In this document: positions 1 through 7,703 of the stretch, piece after piece | Numbering within the stretch: the first letter of the stretch is position 1 | Layout of the letters: the number at the start of each line of letters is the position of its first letter | Assembly: GCA_963838775.1 (NCBI GenBank) | Contig: CAWISP010000010.1 | Location: 1-64,000, forward strand | DNA: 64,000 bases | Direction of reading: 5' to 3' | Source of the DNA: Chersky-840 sp963838775 | GTDB taxonomy: Bacteria; Actinomycetota; Acidimicrobiia; Acidimicrobiales; UBA8190 | Position numbers and translations under genes: made by a program | Notes under the pieces: generated by a model | Seen by the model: the letters and a program-made list of their open reading frames with translations, nothing else | Database searches by the model: none | What the model was told of the DNA's origin: nothing

Positions 1-1
1 C

Positions 2-37
2 GGCCAGTCCCTTTTCGTGGCCGGCACCAAACGCTGA
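2..37 (+). CDS. 3' end of an unidentified gene cut by the window edge
   Basis: The first bases read in one frame as GQSLFVAGTKR and then TGA. The codons are high-GC and end cleanly, as expected for the last residues of a gene that begins before the window. Too little is present to name a family. Confidence 0.35.
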   Translation, partial: GQSLFVAGTKR

Positions 38-59
38 CGCGGCCCCTCGATGCCGTGAG

Positions 60-794
60 TCAGGAGGCAGGGGCGAAACGGCGAGCGTCGTCCGCCGCGT
101 ACTTGGCGACGAGCGAGTCGATCGCAGCGGCGCGCTCGACGGCCTCGGTCACCTCGGCGAGGCGGCCACCCGGGAGCGCGAACGTCATCTCGTCGGGCCG
201 CATGCCGGTGCGGGCCCGGCTCAGGGCGCACCCGACGCTGGCGGCGAGCTCTCCCTGCTCCTTGGCCAGCGCCACGATGTGGCACTGGGGCTTGCCCTCG
301 ATCTTCAATCCCGGAAACGCGTCCGAGAGCACCATCATCTGACGGCCGTTGACGCGCAGGAGCACGACGTCGGGAGTCGACGCCGCCTCGGCGACGGGAC
401 CGTAGGTGATCACCTCGGAACGCTGCGAGATCGACGGAATGCCGCCGACCGCCTCGGCGTCCACCCACCCCGACTCGAGCAGGGCGGCCACGTCGTCGTT
501 GCCGGCGACCTCCTCGAGGCTGGCCAGCCCGTGGGTGAAGCGGCCCACCGAGCAGTTGCCGTGGTCCTCGGGCGCTGTGGTGAAACTGCGCTGCGCGGCG
601 CGCACCCAGAAGACGCACCCGGCGGGTACCCGCCCGGACCGACCGTCTGCGGCGGGCTCGGACATGGGCTCGTCGAACGCCGCCACGCCGGCCGGAGCCT
701 CGTCGCCGAAGGAGATGCCGATGGGTGCCACGGCCAGGTGCAACGCCTTGCTGAGGGAGTCGGCCAGGGATCGGTGGTCGGTCATGGCCGCCAT
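60..794 (-). CDS. DUF169 family protein
   Basis: Predicted soluble protein of about 244 residues. The family (DUF169, COG2043) has no firmly assigned activity. Seen here: an N-terminal helix followed by APIGISF, a central Cys segment (CVFWVRAAQRS, then a second Cys about 20 residues later in GNCSVGRF), and a C-terminal half holding CHIVALAKEQGELAASVGCALSRARTG. These conserved cysteines and the GCALSR segment are what suggest the family. The start is the ATG at 794 (MAAMTDH); an in-frame ATG three codons downstream is also possible. It lies just downstream of yjbQ on the same strand, separated by an 18-base tandem repeat, so it may share that transcript. Confidence 0.75.
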   Translation of the reverse strand: MAAMTDHRSLADSLSKALHLAVAPIGISFGDEAPAGVAAFDEPMSEPAADGRSGRVPAGCVFWVRAAQRSFTTAPEDHGNCSVGRFTHGLASLEEVAGNDDVAALLESGWVDAEAVGGIPSISQRSEVITYGPVAEAASTPDVVLLRVNGRQMMVLSDAFPGLKIEGKPQCHIVALAKEQGELAASVGCALSRARTGMRPDEMTFALPGGRLAEVTEAVERAAAIDSLVAKYAADDARRFAPAS

Positions 795-814
795 CTTCGG
801 CGTCGAGGGACCCT

Positions 815-874
815 GCTGTCTAGGCGAGCTGGGCTGTCTAGGCGAGCTGGGCTGTCTAGGCGAGCTGGGCTGTC
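815..874. repeat. 18-bp tandem repeat, three copies, spanning the yjbQ stop
   Basis: Three exact copies of an 18-base unit (GCTGTCTAGGCGAGCTGG on the plus strand) fill 815-868, with a partial fourth to 874. Read on the minus strand the unit is the last six codons of yjbQ including its stop (TAQLA-TAG). The stop codon therefore recurs in frame at 856-858, 838-840 and 820-822. Confidence 0.9.
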
Positions 875-1275
875 GAGTCGGCGACGAAGCTGAGCCTGAC
901 CATGCGCTCGGGGTTGTCGGCATTGGTGTCGACCAGCACCACCCGCTGCCAAGTGCCCAGGGCGGGATGCCCCCCGAGCACGGGCAGGACCAACGACGGG
1001 GACACGAGGACCGGGAGGAGGTGATCGGCGCCGTGGCCCACCGCACCGTGGCGGTGGCGGTAGCGGTCGTCGCGCGGCAGCAGGCGCTCGAGGGTGTCGA
1101 CGAGGTCGGGCTCCGATCCCGACCCGGTCTCCATGAGCGCCACCCCGGCCGTGGCGTGGGGGACGAACACCAAGCACAGCCCGTCACCGCGGCCCGTGCA
1201 GAAGGTGTCGACGTGGTCGGTGATGTCGACGACCTGCCGGCGCGACGTGTCGACGCTGATCAACGTGCTGTCCAC
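856..1275 (-). CDS. yjbQ: YjbQ/UPF0047 family protein (secondary thiamine-phosphate synthase-like)
   Basis: Protein of about 139 residues, the usual length of the YjbQ family, whose E. coli member has weak thiamine phosphate synthase activity; the true role is uncertain. Family marks: FVPHATAGVALMET, then HGAVGHGADHLLPVLVSPSL and GTWQRVVLVDTN. The His and acidic residues of the first two segments form the metal or ligand site in known structures. I chose the GTG at 1275 because similarity begins there; the frame stays open further upstream but overlaps the peroxidase gene. It sits 13 bases downstream of the peroxidase gene, so co-transcription is likely. The stop is repeated in frame by the downstream tandem repeat. 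Confidence 0.85.
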   Translation of the reverse strand: MDSTLISVDTSRRQVVDITDHVDTFCTGRGDGLCLVFVPHATAGVALMETGSGSEPDLVDTLERLLPRDDRYRHRHGAVGHGADHLLPVLVSPSLVLPVLGGHPALGTWQRVVLVDTNADNPERMVRLSFVADSTAQLA

Positions 1276-1288
1276 GGCGCGTCGCCCG

Positions 1289-1786
1289 TTACGCGCCGGC
1301 GGGCAGGGCCCCCTCCACCGCGTGGACGAGGGCAGGGTCCTCGGGCTCGACGCCGGGGCGGAAGCGCTCCACGATCTCTCCCTCAGGTGAGACGAGGAAC
1401 TTCTCGAAATTCCACTGGATGTCGCCGGCCACACCTTCGGGATCGGCGACAGCGGTGAGCTCGTCGTAGATGCCGTGGCGACCGGGGCCGTTGACCTCGA
1501 TCTTCTCGAACAGCGGGAAGGTCACGCCGTAGTTGACCGAGCAGAACTCGGCGATCTCGTCGGCGGTCCCGGGCTCCTGCTCGAGGAACTGGTTGCACGG
1601 GAACCCGAGCACGCTGAACCCCTTGTCGCCGTAGGTGTCCTGGAGCTTCTGGAGCCCGGTGTACTGCGGCGTGAGCCCACACTTGGACGCCACGTTCACG
1701 AGGAGCAGGGCCTTCCCCTTGTAAGGAGCCAGCGAGGACGGCTCGCCCTGCAGCGTATGGATGGGGATGTCGTAGAGATCGGACAC
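1289..1786 (-). CDS. Glutathione peroxidase family (thiol peroxidase) protein
   Basis: Protein of about 165 residues with the glutathione peroxidase fold. The peroxidatic residue is Cys36 in NVASKCGLTPQY, not selenocysteine. The LGFPCNQF segment carries the second conserved Cys, and WNFEKFLV holds the catalytic Trp-Asn pair. Bacterial Cys-type members usually use thioredoxin rather than glutathione and reduce organic hydroperoxides in the cytoplasm. Start: GTG at 1786, with a strong AGGAGG about five bases upstream; the frame extends further but without a comparable ribosome site. It heads a minus-strand group with yjbQ and the DUF169 gene. Confidence 0.9.
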   Translation of the reverse strand: MSDLYDIPIHTLQGEPSSLAPYKGKALLLVNVASKCGLTPQYTGLQKLQDTYGDKGFSVLGFPCNQFLEQEPGTADEIAEFCSVNYGVTFPLFEKIEVNGPGRHGIYDELTAVADPEGVAGDIQWNFEKFLVSPEGEIVERFRPGVEPEDPALVHAVEGALPAGA

Positions 1787-1827
1787 GATTCCTCCTGGAG
1801 GGGTCGAGGCGCGGGCCGTTTTCACAC

Positions 1828-1833
1828 TACCGT
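1828..1833 (+). promoter_or_regulatory. TANNNT -10 element (TACCGT), leaderless type
   Basis: The hexamer ends seven bases before the GTG at 1841, so transcription is expected to begin at the start codon itself. Confidence 0.55.
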
Positions 1834-1840
1834 CGGCCCG

Positions 1841-2125
1841 GTGCGCTCGATCAAGGCCACCCGGGCCGAGGACGGGACCTTCGACGTCGAGGTGCGTGAT
1901 GGCGCCATCACCACCTCCCACACGGTGACGGTGCCCCCCGATCTCCCCGTGTCCCTCGGGTGGACGCCGGGGCGCGAGTCCGACCTCGTGCGGCGATCGT
2001 TCGAGTTCCTTCTCGAACGCGAGCCCGCCACGTCGATCCTGCGACGGTTCTCCCTGGACGTCATCGGCGACTACTTCCCCGAGTACACGCTCGTGATGGC
2101 GGGCCAAGCCGGCGGGCCCGCCTGA
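1841..2125 (+). CDS. Small conserved-looking protein of unknown function
   Basis: Protein of 94 residues beginning VRSIKATRAEDGTFDVEV. It reads as a beta-rich N-terminal half (short alternating strands up to VPPDLPV) and a helical C-terminal half (LVRRSFEFLLEREPATSILRRF) ending in IGDYFPEY. No catalytic motif or membrane segment is visible. The start is the GTG at 1841: a TACCGT hexamer lies seven bases before it and there is no Shine-Dalgarno sequence, so the mRNA is probably leaderless. It is divergent from the peroxidase gene and convergent with the HAD gene, so it is probably transcribed alone. Confidence 0.65.
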   Translation: MRSIKATRAEDGTFDVEVRDGAITTSHTVTVPPDLPVSLGWTPGRESDLVRRSFEFLLEREPATSILRRFSLDVIGDYFPEYTLVMAGQAGGPA

Positions 2126-2128
2126 ACT

Positions 2129-2842
2129 TCACGGCGGGGGCGCGGTGCCGAGACGGTCCCAGGCGCGCCCGTCGAGCTCGACGAGCGAGTGCAGCACCAC
2201 GTCGGCGCGAGACAACACCTCGAGCAGCGTCTCGCCCCCACCCCCGGCACCGGCGATCCCCGACGCAGCCGTGGGATCGGCCTCGGGCACGGCCACACAC
2301 GCCATGCCGGCCCCCTTGGCGGCGAGCACGCCGGCGGCTGAGTCCTCGAAGACCACGCACCGATCCGGAGCGACCCCGAGAAGCCGGGCCGTGGTGAGGA
2401 AGATGGCCGGATCGGGCTTGCCCACCGGCTCGTCCTCACCCGAATGCACCACGGCGAAGCGCGCCCCGAGACCCAGACGACGCAGCGAGGCGTCGATGAG
2501 CCGGCGCGGCGACGACGACGCCAGGGCCAGCACCGCAGCCCGGGCCGCGCAGAAGTCGAGCGCGTGCAGAGCTCCGGGCTTGAGCTCCACGGCCGCTTCG
2601 AGGCGTCGGGCCATGGCGTCGACGATCTCGGCGGCCACTTCGGCACGCGTCGCCCCGGTCCAGGGGTAGCGCGTGTACCAGTGCGCGACGGCGTCGCCGA
2701 GGTACATCCCCTTGGTCTCCAGGCACCGCTCGACGGTCAGGGGGACGCCGTGACGGGAGAAGATGTCGATCTCGACGTCGTGCCAGATGGGCTCGCTGTC
2801 GACCAGCAACCCGTCCAGGTCGAAGATCGCCGCGTCGATCAA
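2129..2842 (-). CDS. HAD superfamily hydrolase, beta-phosphoglucomutase-like phosphatase
   Basis: Soluble phosphatase of 237 residues with the full set of HAD motifs: DLDGLLVDSEP near residues 8-18 (nucleophile Asp8, acid/base Asp10), the SSS of motif II near residue 108, the Lys of GKPDP, and FEDSAAG with the second acidic pair. A helical cap lies between motifs I and II, as in the PGM-like subfamily acting on small sugar phosphates such as 2-deoxyglucose or hexitol phosphates. The substrate cannot be set from sequence. The start is TTG at 2842, only ten bases after the stop of the upstream membrane-protein gene, so the two are probably one transcript. Confidence 0.85.
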   Translation of the reverse strand: MIDAAIFDLDGLLVDSEPIWHDVEIDIFSRHGVPLTVERCLETKGMYLGDAVAHWYTRYPWTGATRAEVAAEIVDAMARRLEAAVELKPGALHALDFCAARAAVLALASSSPRRLIDASLRRLGLGARFAVVHSGEDEPVGKPDPAIFLTTARLLGVAPDRCVVFEDSAAGVLAAKGAGMACVAVPEADPTAASGIAGAGGGGETLLEVLSRADVVLHSLVELDGRAWDRLGTAPPP

Positions 2843-2852
2843 CTGGGGTCGA

Positions 2853-3605
2853 TCAATTGAGGATGTTCACGGCACGCGACACCACGAGGGCGACCGTCAA
2901 CAGCGACGCCAACGACTGGGTCATGAAGAGCAGCTTCGCCCACGGCGTGAGCGGCATGGTGTCGGTGGGGCTGAAGGCGGTGGCATTGGTGAACGACGTG
3001 AAGAGATAATCGACGAACTTCGGCGACCAGTCGGGCCGGGTGGCATCGGGTGCGGTCATCTGCGGGAACAGGAAGTCGGGTTGGCGTCGGTCGAGCTCGA
3101 GCCGAGCCACCGGGCCGCCCCGGTCGAGCTCCCAGTACCACAGCGCGAACACGAGGACGTTGGTGACCCATATCGGCACCGACGCGTAGATGAGGGGCCG
3201 CCCACCCAGCGCGCTCTGGTGGTTCACCGCCAACAACTCGTGGACGAGCTCACCCAACGACACCACGTTGGCCAGGTTCACGAAGGCGATGAGCGTGATG
3301 GCGACAGGCCGCAGCCGGCGCGACTCGATGGTGAGATGGGGATTGGCGATCAACAGCGACGCACCGAGAATCCCCTCGAGCGCCGGGACCAACCACCTCG
3401 GCCCAAGGCCCGAGATCAACCGGTCGGGCAGCGCGAAGTACAGGGCGATCGACACGGCGACAGCCAGCGTGGCGGGCCAGCGGGGCTCGCGGCGCGCCCG
3501 TTCGCCCCATTCGGCCGCGTCCCGACGGGCCTCGTACGAGCCGTCCCCGGCGGCAGGGGCGCCATCGGCACCGCTCCCCGAGGGGGCGTTTCGCTCCTCG
3601 GCCAT
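2853..3605 (-). CDS. Four-helix membrane protein, DUF1345-like
   Basis: Membrane protein of about 250 residues. An acidic, Gly/Ala-rich cytoplasmic N-terminus (about 45 residues) is followed by hydrophobic segments at LAVAVSIALYFAL, ITLIAFVNLANVV, YASVPIWVTNVLVFALWYW and LASLLTVALVVSRAVNIL. The C-terminal block DYLFTSFTNATAFSPTDTMPLT resembles the pore-proximal region of DUF1345 proteins. Function is unknown; a channel-like role is speculative. The start is ATG 3605: a TACCGT hexamer lies eight bases before it, pointing to a leaderless transcript. It leads the HAD gene. Confidence 0.65.
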   Translation of the reverse strand: MAEERNAPSGSGADGAPAAGDGSYEARRDAAEWGERARREPRWPATLAVAVSIALYFALPDRLISGLGPRWLVPALEGILGASLLIANPHLTIESRRLRPVAITLIAFVNLANVVSLGELVHELLAVNHQSALGGRPLIYASVPIWVTNVLVFALWYWELDRGGPVARLELDRRQPDFLFPQMTAPDATRPDWSPKFVDYLFTSFTNATAFSPTDTMPLTPWAKLLFMTQSLASLLTVALVVSRAVNILN

Positions 3606-3613
3606 CGCACGCC

Positions 3614-3619
3614 ACGGTA
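3614..3619 (-). promoter_or_regulatory. TANNNT -10 element (TACCGT), leaderless type
   Basis: On the minus strand the hexamer ends eight bases before the ATG at 3605. Confidence 0.5.
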
Positions 3620-3781
3620 CCCAGGGGGCCTCCGCCGCAGCGTGACCCTCGGTGCCGCACAACGATCCCGCGTCGCGCCAGGACCATGAACGTGGAGACC
3701 CCCTCGTCCGTATCCTGAGGTGAGGACCACTCCGACCAGGACACCGGTCAGGTCGCCGTTCTAGGCAAGGGAGCAATCGCA

Positions 3782-4456
3782 ATGACTCACCACGCTGGTG
3801 TCGCCACCACACCCCGACGTCGCGCCACGCTCGCCGGGGCGCGAATCAAGGGCCTCGCCCGTCCCCGCACCGCGGTGGGCGCCCTGGCGGTGGTCGCCCT
3901 CGCCCTCGCCGCCTGCGGCTCGACCCCGAGCAGCAGCGCCACCACCGCCGGGAACACCGCAACCACGGCGGCGTCGTCGTCCACCTCCACCTCCGCCGCC
4001 AGCGCCACCGCCACCGTGAAGTCCGCCAGCAGCAGCCAATTCGGGACCATCCTGGAGAACAGCTCCGGCATGGCCCTCTACACCTACGGCCCCAACAACG
4101 GGGGAACGACGAACATGTGCACCGGCGCCTGTCTCATGGCGTGGCCCGCGGTCACGGTGGCAACCGGCACCACGCCCACCCTGGCCCCGGGTGTCCCCGG
4201 CGCGCTGGGGACGGCCAAGCAGGCGAACGGCAGCGATCAGGTGACCTACAACGGCCAGCTGCTCTACACGTTCGTGTCCGACACACCGGGCCAGGTGACG
4301 GGGAACGGCGTGGCCAAGTTCAGCGTGGCCAAGGCGTCGGCGTCGACGACCAGTGCGACGGTCCCGACCAACAACACACCTGCCACCACCAAGGCGCCCA
4401 CGACCACCAAGGCTCCCACGACGACGGCGGCGTCGGGCGGGGGCTACCAGTATTGA
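3782..4456 (+). CDS. Secreted-repeat lipoprotein (COG4315/Lipoprotein_15 type)
   Basis: Exported lipoprotein of 224 residues. A basic N-terminus and hydrophobic stretch end in the lipobox LAAC (Cys45). A Ser/Thr/Ala linker follows, then the repeat domain with GMALYTYGPNN, CTGACLMAWPAV and GQLLYTFVSDTPG; the paired Y-x-aromatic segments and the two Cys mark the family. The tail is rich in Thr-Lys-Ala-Pro and ends GGGYQY. Function is unknown; members often lie beside ECF sigma factors, as here, where the sigma gene starts 38 bases downstream. A good AAGGGA ribosome site precedes ATG 3782, and TATCCT at 3711-3716 is a plausible -10. Confidence 0.85.
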   Translation: MTHHAGVATTPRRRATLAGARIKGLARPRTAVGALAVVALALAACGSTPSSSATTAGNTATTAASSSTSTSAASATATVKSASSSQFGTILENSSGMALYTYGPNNGGTTNMCTGACLMAWPAVTVATGTTPTLAPGVPGALGTAKQANGSDQVTYNGQLLYTFVSDTPGQVTGNGVAKFSVAKASASTTSATVPTNNTPATTKAPTTTKAPTTTAASGGGYQY

Positions 4457-4494
4457 TCCGGGCCAAGGTCAGGAACGTGGACGGTCGGGGAGAC

Positions 4495-5082
4495 ATGTCT
4501 GACATGGTGACACCGGCGAGCCCGACCGAACCGCCCGTGGCCGACGCGGCGCGCCCGACCGGAAACGAGGACCCGGTGTCGGAGTCCGCCGACGCGGCCG
4601 GGTTGCGCGTGGCGTTCCTGACGCACGGAGGCGAGCTCTACGGATACGCCCGCCGCTCTCTCGGCGACCCGCGTGCCGCCGAGGACGTCGTGCAGGAGAC
4701 CTTCATCCGAGCCTGGCGCGCCCGGAACCGCTTCGACACCAACCTCGGGACGCTGCGCACGTGGTTGTTCACCATCGCCCGACGGGTGGTCATCGACCAC
4801 GCCCGCGCCCGGGCCATACGCCAGACCGAGCCGCTTCCCGCCGACATGGCCGGTGCCGACGACGACGTCGAGAACGCCATGGTGGGGTGGCAGATGGAAG
4901 AGGCCCTGCGGCGGCTCCGCCCCGACCACCGTCAGGTCCTCATCGAGACCTACTACCGGGGTCGTTCGGGCCGAGAGGTGGCCGAGGAGCTCGGGATCCC
5001 CGAGGGCACGGTGCGCAGCCGGCTCTTCTACGGGCTGCGGACGCTGCGCCTGGCACTCGAGGAGATGGGGTGGGACCGGTGA
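4495..5082 (+). CDS. ECF (group 4) sigma-70 factor
   Basis: Alternative sigma factor of about 195 residues. A 40-residue acidic N-terminal extension precedes region 2 (YARRSLGDPRAAEDVVQETF through TLRTWLFTIARRVVIDHAR), and region 4 lies near the end (VLIETYYRGRSGREVAEEL, then PEGTVRSRLFYGLRTLR, the -35 recognition helix). The start ATG 4495 follows GGGGAG at a good distance. Its stop overlaps the GTG start of the zinc-finger anti-sigma gene by four bases, the usual arrangement for a translationally coupled sigma/anti-sigma pair. The upstream lipoprotein gene may be a target or partner; that is inferred from position only. Confidence 0.9.
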   Translation: MSDMVTPASPTEPPVADAARPTGNEDPVSESADAAGLRVAFLTHGGELYGYARRSLGDPRAAEDVVQETFIRAWRARNRFDTNLGTLRTWLFTIARRVVIDHARARAIRQTEPLPADMAGADDDVENAMVGWQMEEALRRLRPDHRQVLIETYYRGRSGREVAEELGIPEGTVRSRLFYGLRTLRLALEEMGWDR

Positions 5083-5750
5083 CGGCGGACCCCTGCGAGC
5101 ACTTCCAGGGCCTCATCGCCATGGAGGTCATCGGCCAGCTGTCGGACGCCGAACGCGTGGCGCTCAACGCGCACACCGAAGGCTGCTCCTCGTGTCGCGA
5201 CGAGCTCCAGGAGCTCAAGATGCTGTCGATGGTCCTCGGCACGGCCGACCCGGACCGCTTCAACGAGCACGAGCTCCCGTTCCGATTGCAGACCGCAGTC
5301 CTCGACCGCCTGCGAGCCGAGGAACGTCGGGAGCGACGGGGGCGGCGATCACGCTTCATCGTGGTGTCAGCGGCGGCGGCCGTACTGGTGGCCCTCGTCC
5401 TGGTGGTGACGCTGGCCTGGCCCTCGGGCCCGATGACCACGACGGTGGCTCTCGTGGGACTGCCCAAGGTGCACGCCACGGCGCGCCTCACCGCCGAGCC
5501 CTGGGGCACGGCCATGGAGCTGCGTGAGTCCGGGCAGCCGTCGGGCGAGGTCCTGTCGGTCTACGTGCGCACCGTGTCCGGGTCGTGGTGGCCGATGGGC
5601 ACCTACCGGACGGTCGGCTCGTCGGTCCGGGTCACGATGGCCTGCGCGCTCAAGATGTCGAAGATCGGGAGTGTCTGGATACGACAGGGCTCGGGGCAAA
5701 CCGTCATGCACGGCTACTTCGGCGGAAACCAGGGCACCGACCCGAGCTGA
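5079..5750 (+). CDS. Membrane anti-sigma factor with zinc-finger (ZAS) domain
   Basis: Protein of about 223 residues expected to bind the sigma factor encoded just upstream. The N-terminal 90 residues hold the ZAS signature His-x3-Cys-x2-Cys (HTEGCSSC) plus an earlier Cys and His near the start (CEHF). One transmembrane helix (FIVVSAAAAVLVALVLVVTL) follows, then an extracytoplasmic RskA-like beta domain with YVRTVSGSWWPMGTYR. The GTG start at 5079 overlaps the sigma stop (GTGA). The gene ends inside a 9-base tandem repeat that reiterates its TGA six times in frame. Confidence 0.88.
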   Translation: MTADPCEHFQGLIAMEVIGQLSDAERVALNAHTEGCSSCRDELQELKMLSMVLGTADPDRFNEHELPFRLQTAVLDRLRAEERRERRGRRSRFIVVSAAAAVLVALVLVVTLAWPSGPMTTTVALVGLPKVHATARLTAEPWGTAMELRESGQPSGEVLSVYVRTVSGSWWPMGTYRTVGSSVRVTMACALKMSKIGSVWIRQGSGQTVMHGYFGGNQGTDPS

Positions 5751-5798
5751 CCCGGCTGACCCAGCTGACCCACCTGACCCAGCTGACCCAGCTGACCC
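5745..5798 (+). repeat. 9-bp tandem repeat, six copies, iterating an in-frame TGA
   Basis: Six units of the form (A/G)(G/C)CTGACCC. Each places TGA in the reading frame of the anti-sigma gene: at 5748 (the gene's own stop), 5757, 5766, 5775, 5784 and 5793. Confidence 0.92.
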
Positions 5799-5867
5799 CG
5801 GGTGATCGTCCCTCGTGGTCTCCGGGTGCCGACGACGCGGGACCCGAGCACGCCACGATCGATCCCC

Positions 5868-5873
5868 TACGCT
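5868..5873 (+). promoter_or_regulatory. TANNNT -10 element (TACGCT), leaderless type
   Basis: Ends seven bases before the GTG at 5881. This spacing decides the start chosen for the acyl-CoA ligase gene. Confidence 0.55.
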
Positions 5874-5880
5874 CCCGATC

Positions 5881-7647
5881 GTGCCCGGCCCGCGCGCAGA
5901 CGCTCCTGACCGTCGGCCCGACGCCGCGTCGATGGCGACGTCGCCCTCACCCTCGGGGCCGGCGCGTACCGTGGCCGAGCTCCTCGAGGCCCGGAGCAGC
6001 GACGAGCGCCCGGGTCTGCACGCCGGCGACACGACCTGGTCATGGCGCCAGGTGGTGGCCGAGAGCCGCCGCCGGGCCGTTCTCATGTCGGCACTGCGCC
6101 GACCCGGTCCGCTGCACGTCGGGGTCCTGTTGGACAACGTCCCGGAATACCTCCTGTGGCTGGGCGCGGCGGCTCTGGCCGGGGCGACGGTCGTCGGGAT
6201 CAACCCGACCCGACGGGGCGAGGAGCTGGGGCGCGACATCCGCTTCACCGATTGCCAGCTCGTCGTGACCGACCACGCCGGGGCCGAGCTCCTCGACGGC
6301 CTCGACCTCGACATCCCCGAGCACCACATCCTGCGCGTCGACTCCGACGAATACGCTCTGCAGCTCGAGTCGCTGCGGTCCCCCCGAGGTCCCGAGACGA
6401 CTGTGCGGGACGTATCGCCCGATGACCTGCTGCTCCTGCTCTTCACGTCGGGAACCACCGGCGATCCCAAGGCGGTGCGGTGCACGCAGGGACGCTTGGC
6501 GGCCATCGCCGGTCGGGCCGCCGAGGCGTACGGGTTCGAACGAGACGACATCTGCTACTGCCCCATGCCGCTCTTCCACGGCAACGCCATCATGGCCCTG
6601 TGGGCCCCGGCCCTGGCCGTGGGGGCGTCGGTGGCGGTGGCGGGCCGTTTCAGCGCGTCGCGCTTTCTCGCCGACGTGCGTCACTTCGGCGCCACCCGGT
6701 TCACCTACGTCGGCAAGGCCCTCGCCTACGTGCTCGCCACCCCCGAGGCCGACGACGACGCCGACAACCCGCTGCACCAGGGCTTCGGCACCGAGGCGTC
6801 GGGCCCCGACCGTGCCATCTTCGAACGGCGCTTCGCCTGCCGGCTGGTGGAGGGGTACGGATCCAGCGAAGGCGGCACCTCCATCAACGTGACGCCCGAC
6901 ACCCCACCGGGATCGCTCGGCCTCCCCCAGCCGACCGACGACGTGGTGGTGATCGACCCCGACACCGGGCGCGAGTGCGAACGGGCACGCTTCGACGACG
7001 GCGGCCGGCTCGTCAACGCCGGTGACGCCATCGGCGAGATCGTGAGCCGCACCGGGGCGCGGGGCTTCGAGGGCTACTACAAGAACCCCGATGGCAACGC
7101 CGAGCGGGTCCGCAACGACTGGTTCTGGTCCGGGGACCTCGGATACCGCGACAAGGCCGGCTACTTCTACTTCGCGGGACGGGGCGGGGACTGGCTGCGG
7201 GTGGACTCCGAGAACTTTGCCGCCGGCCCGATCGAACGGGTCATCGAGCGCCATCCCGACGTCGCCGCCGCCGCGGTCTACGCCGTCCCCGACCCCCGAT
7301 CCGGGGACGAGGTCATGGCCACGCTCGAGCTCCGTCCCGGTGCGGTGCTCGACCCGGACGGTTTCGCCGCCTTCCTCCGTTCCCAGCCCGACCTCGGCAC
7401 CAAATGGCCCCCGCGCTACGTGCGGCTGTCGCCGGGTCTCCCGCTCACCGCCACCGGCAAGATCACCAAGGAGACGCTGCGGGCCGAGGGCTGGGACTGC
7501 GCCGACACGGTGCTGTGGAGCGAGCGGCGCGCCGAGCTGCGCTACCGTCCGCTCTCCGAGGCCGACCGGCGCGCCCTGCGGGCCGAATTCGAGGAGCATG
7601 GCCGGGCCCAACTCCTCGGAACCGGCGGTGCCCCCGCTCTCGACTAG
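5881..7647 (+). CDS. AMP-forming acyl-CoA synthetase (fatty-acid-CoA ligase, FadD-like)
   Basis: ANL-superfamily enzyme of about 588 residues that would adenylate a carboxylic acid and transfer it to CoA. Motifs in order: the P-loop LLFTSGTTGDPKAVR, YCPMPLFHGNA, the acyl-binding/adenine motif VEGYGSSEGGTS, the hinge region WFWSGDLGYRDKAGYFYF, and the C-terminal catalytic Lys in TATGKITKETLRAEGW. The sequence is closest in style to mycobacterial FadD17/FATP-like ligases; the acid substrate is unknown. Start: GTG 5881 is favoured by the TACGCT element seven bases before it. The ATG at 5932 (MATSPSPSG) is the alternative and would remove 17 poorly structured residues. Confidence 0.85.
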   Translation: MPGPRADAPDRRPDAASMATSPSPSGPARTVAELLEARSSDERPGLHAGDTTWSWRQVVAESRRRAVLMSALRRPGPLHVGVLLDNVPEYLLWLGAAALAGATVVGINPTRRGEELGRDIRFTDCQLVVTDHAGAELLDGLDLDIPEHHILRVDSDEYALQLESLRSPRGPETTVRDVSPDDLLLLLFTSGTTGDPKAVRCTQGRLAAIAGRAAEAYGFERDDICYCPMPLFHGNAIMALWAPALAVGASVAVAGRFSASRFLADVRHFGATRFTYVGKALAYVLATPEADDDADNPLHQGFGTEASGPDRAIFERRFACRLVEGYGSSEGGTSINVTPDTPPGSLGLPQPTDDVVVIDPDTGRECERARFDDGGRLVNAGDAIGEIVSRTGARGFEGYYKNPDGNAERVRNDWFWSGDLGYRDKAGYFYFAGRGGDWLRVDSENFAAGPIERVIERHPDVAAAAVYAVPDPRSGDEVMATLELRPGAVLDPDGFAAFLRSQPDLGTKWPPRYVRLSPGLPLTATGKITKETLRAEGWDCADTVLWSERRAELRYRPLSEADRRALRAEFEEHGRAQLLGTGGAPALD

Positions 7648-7703
7648 GGCGTCGTGACGTGATCTGATCGTTGGTGGACACCAGGAAGAAAGGCCAGAAG
7701 AGC

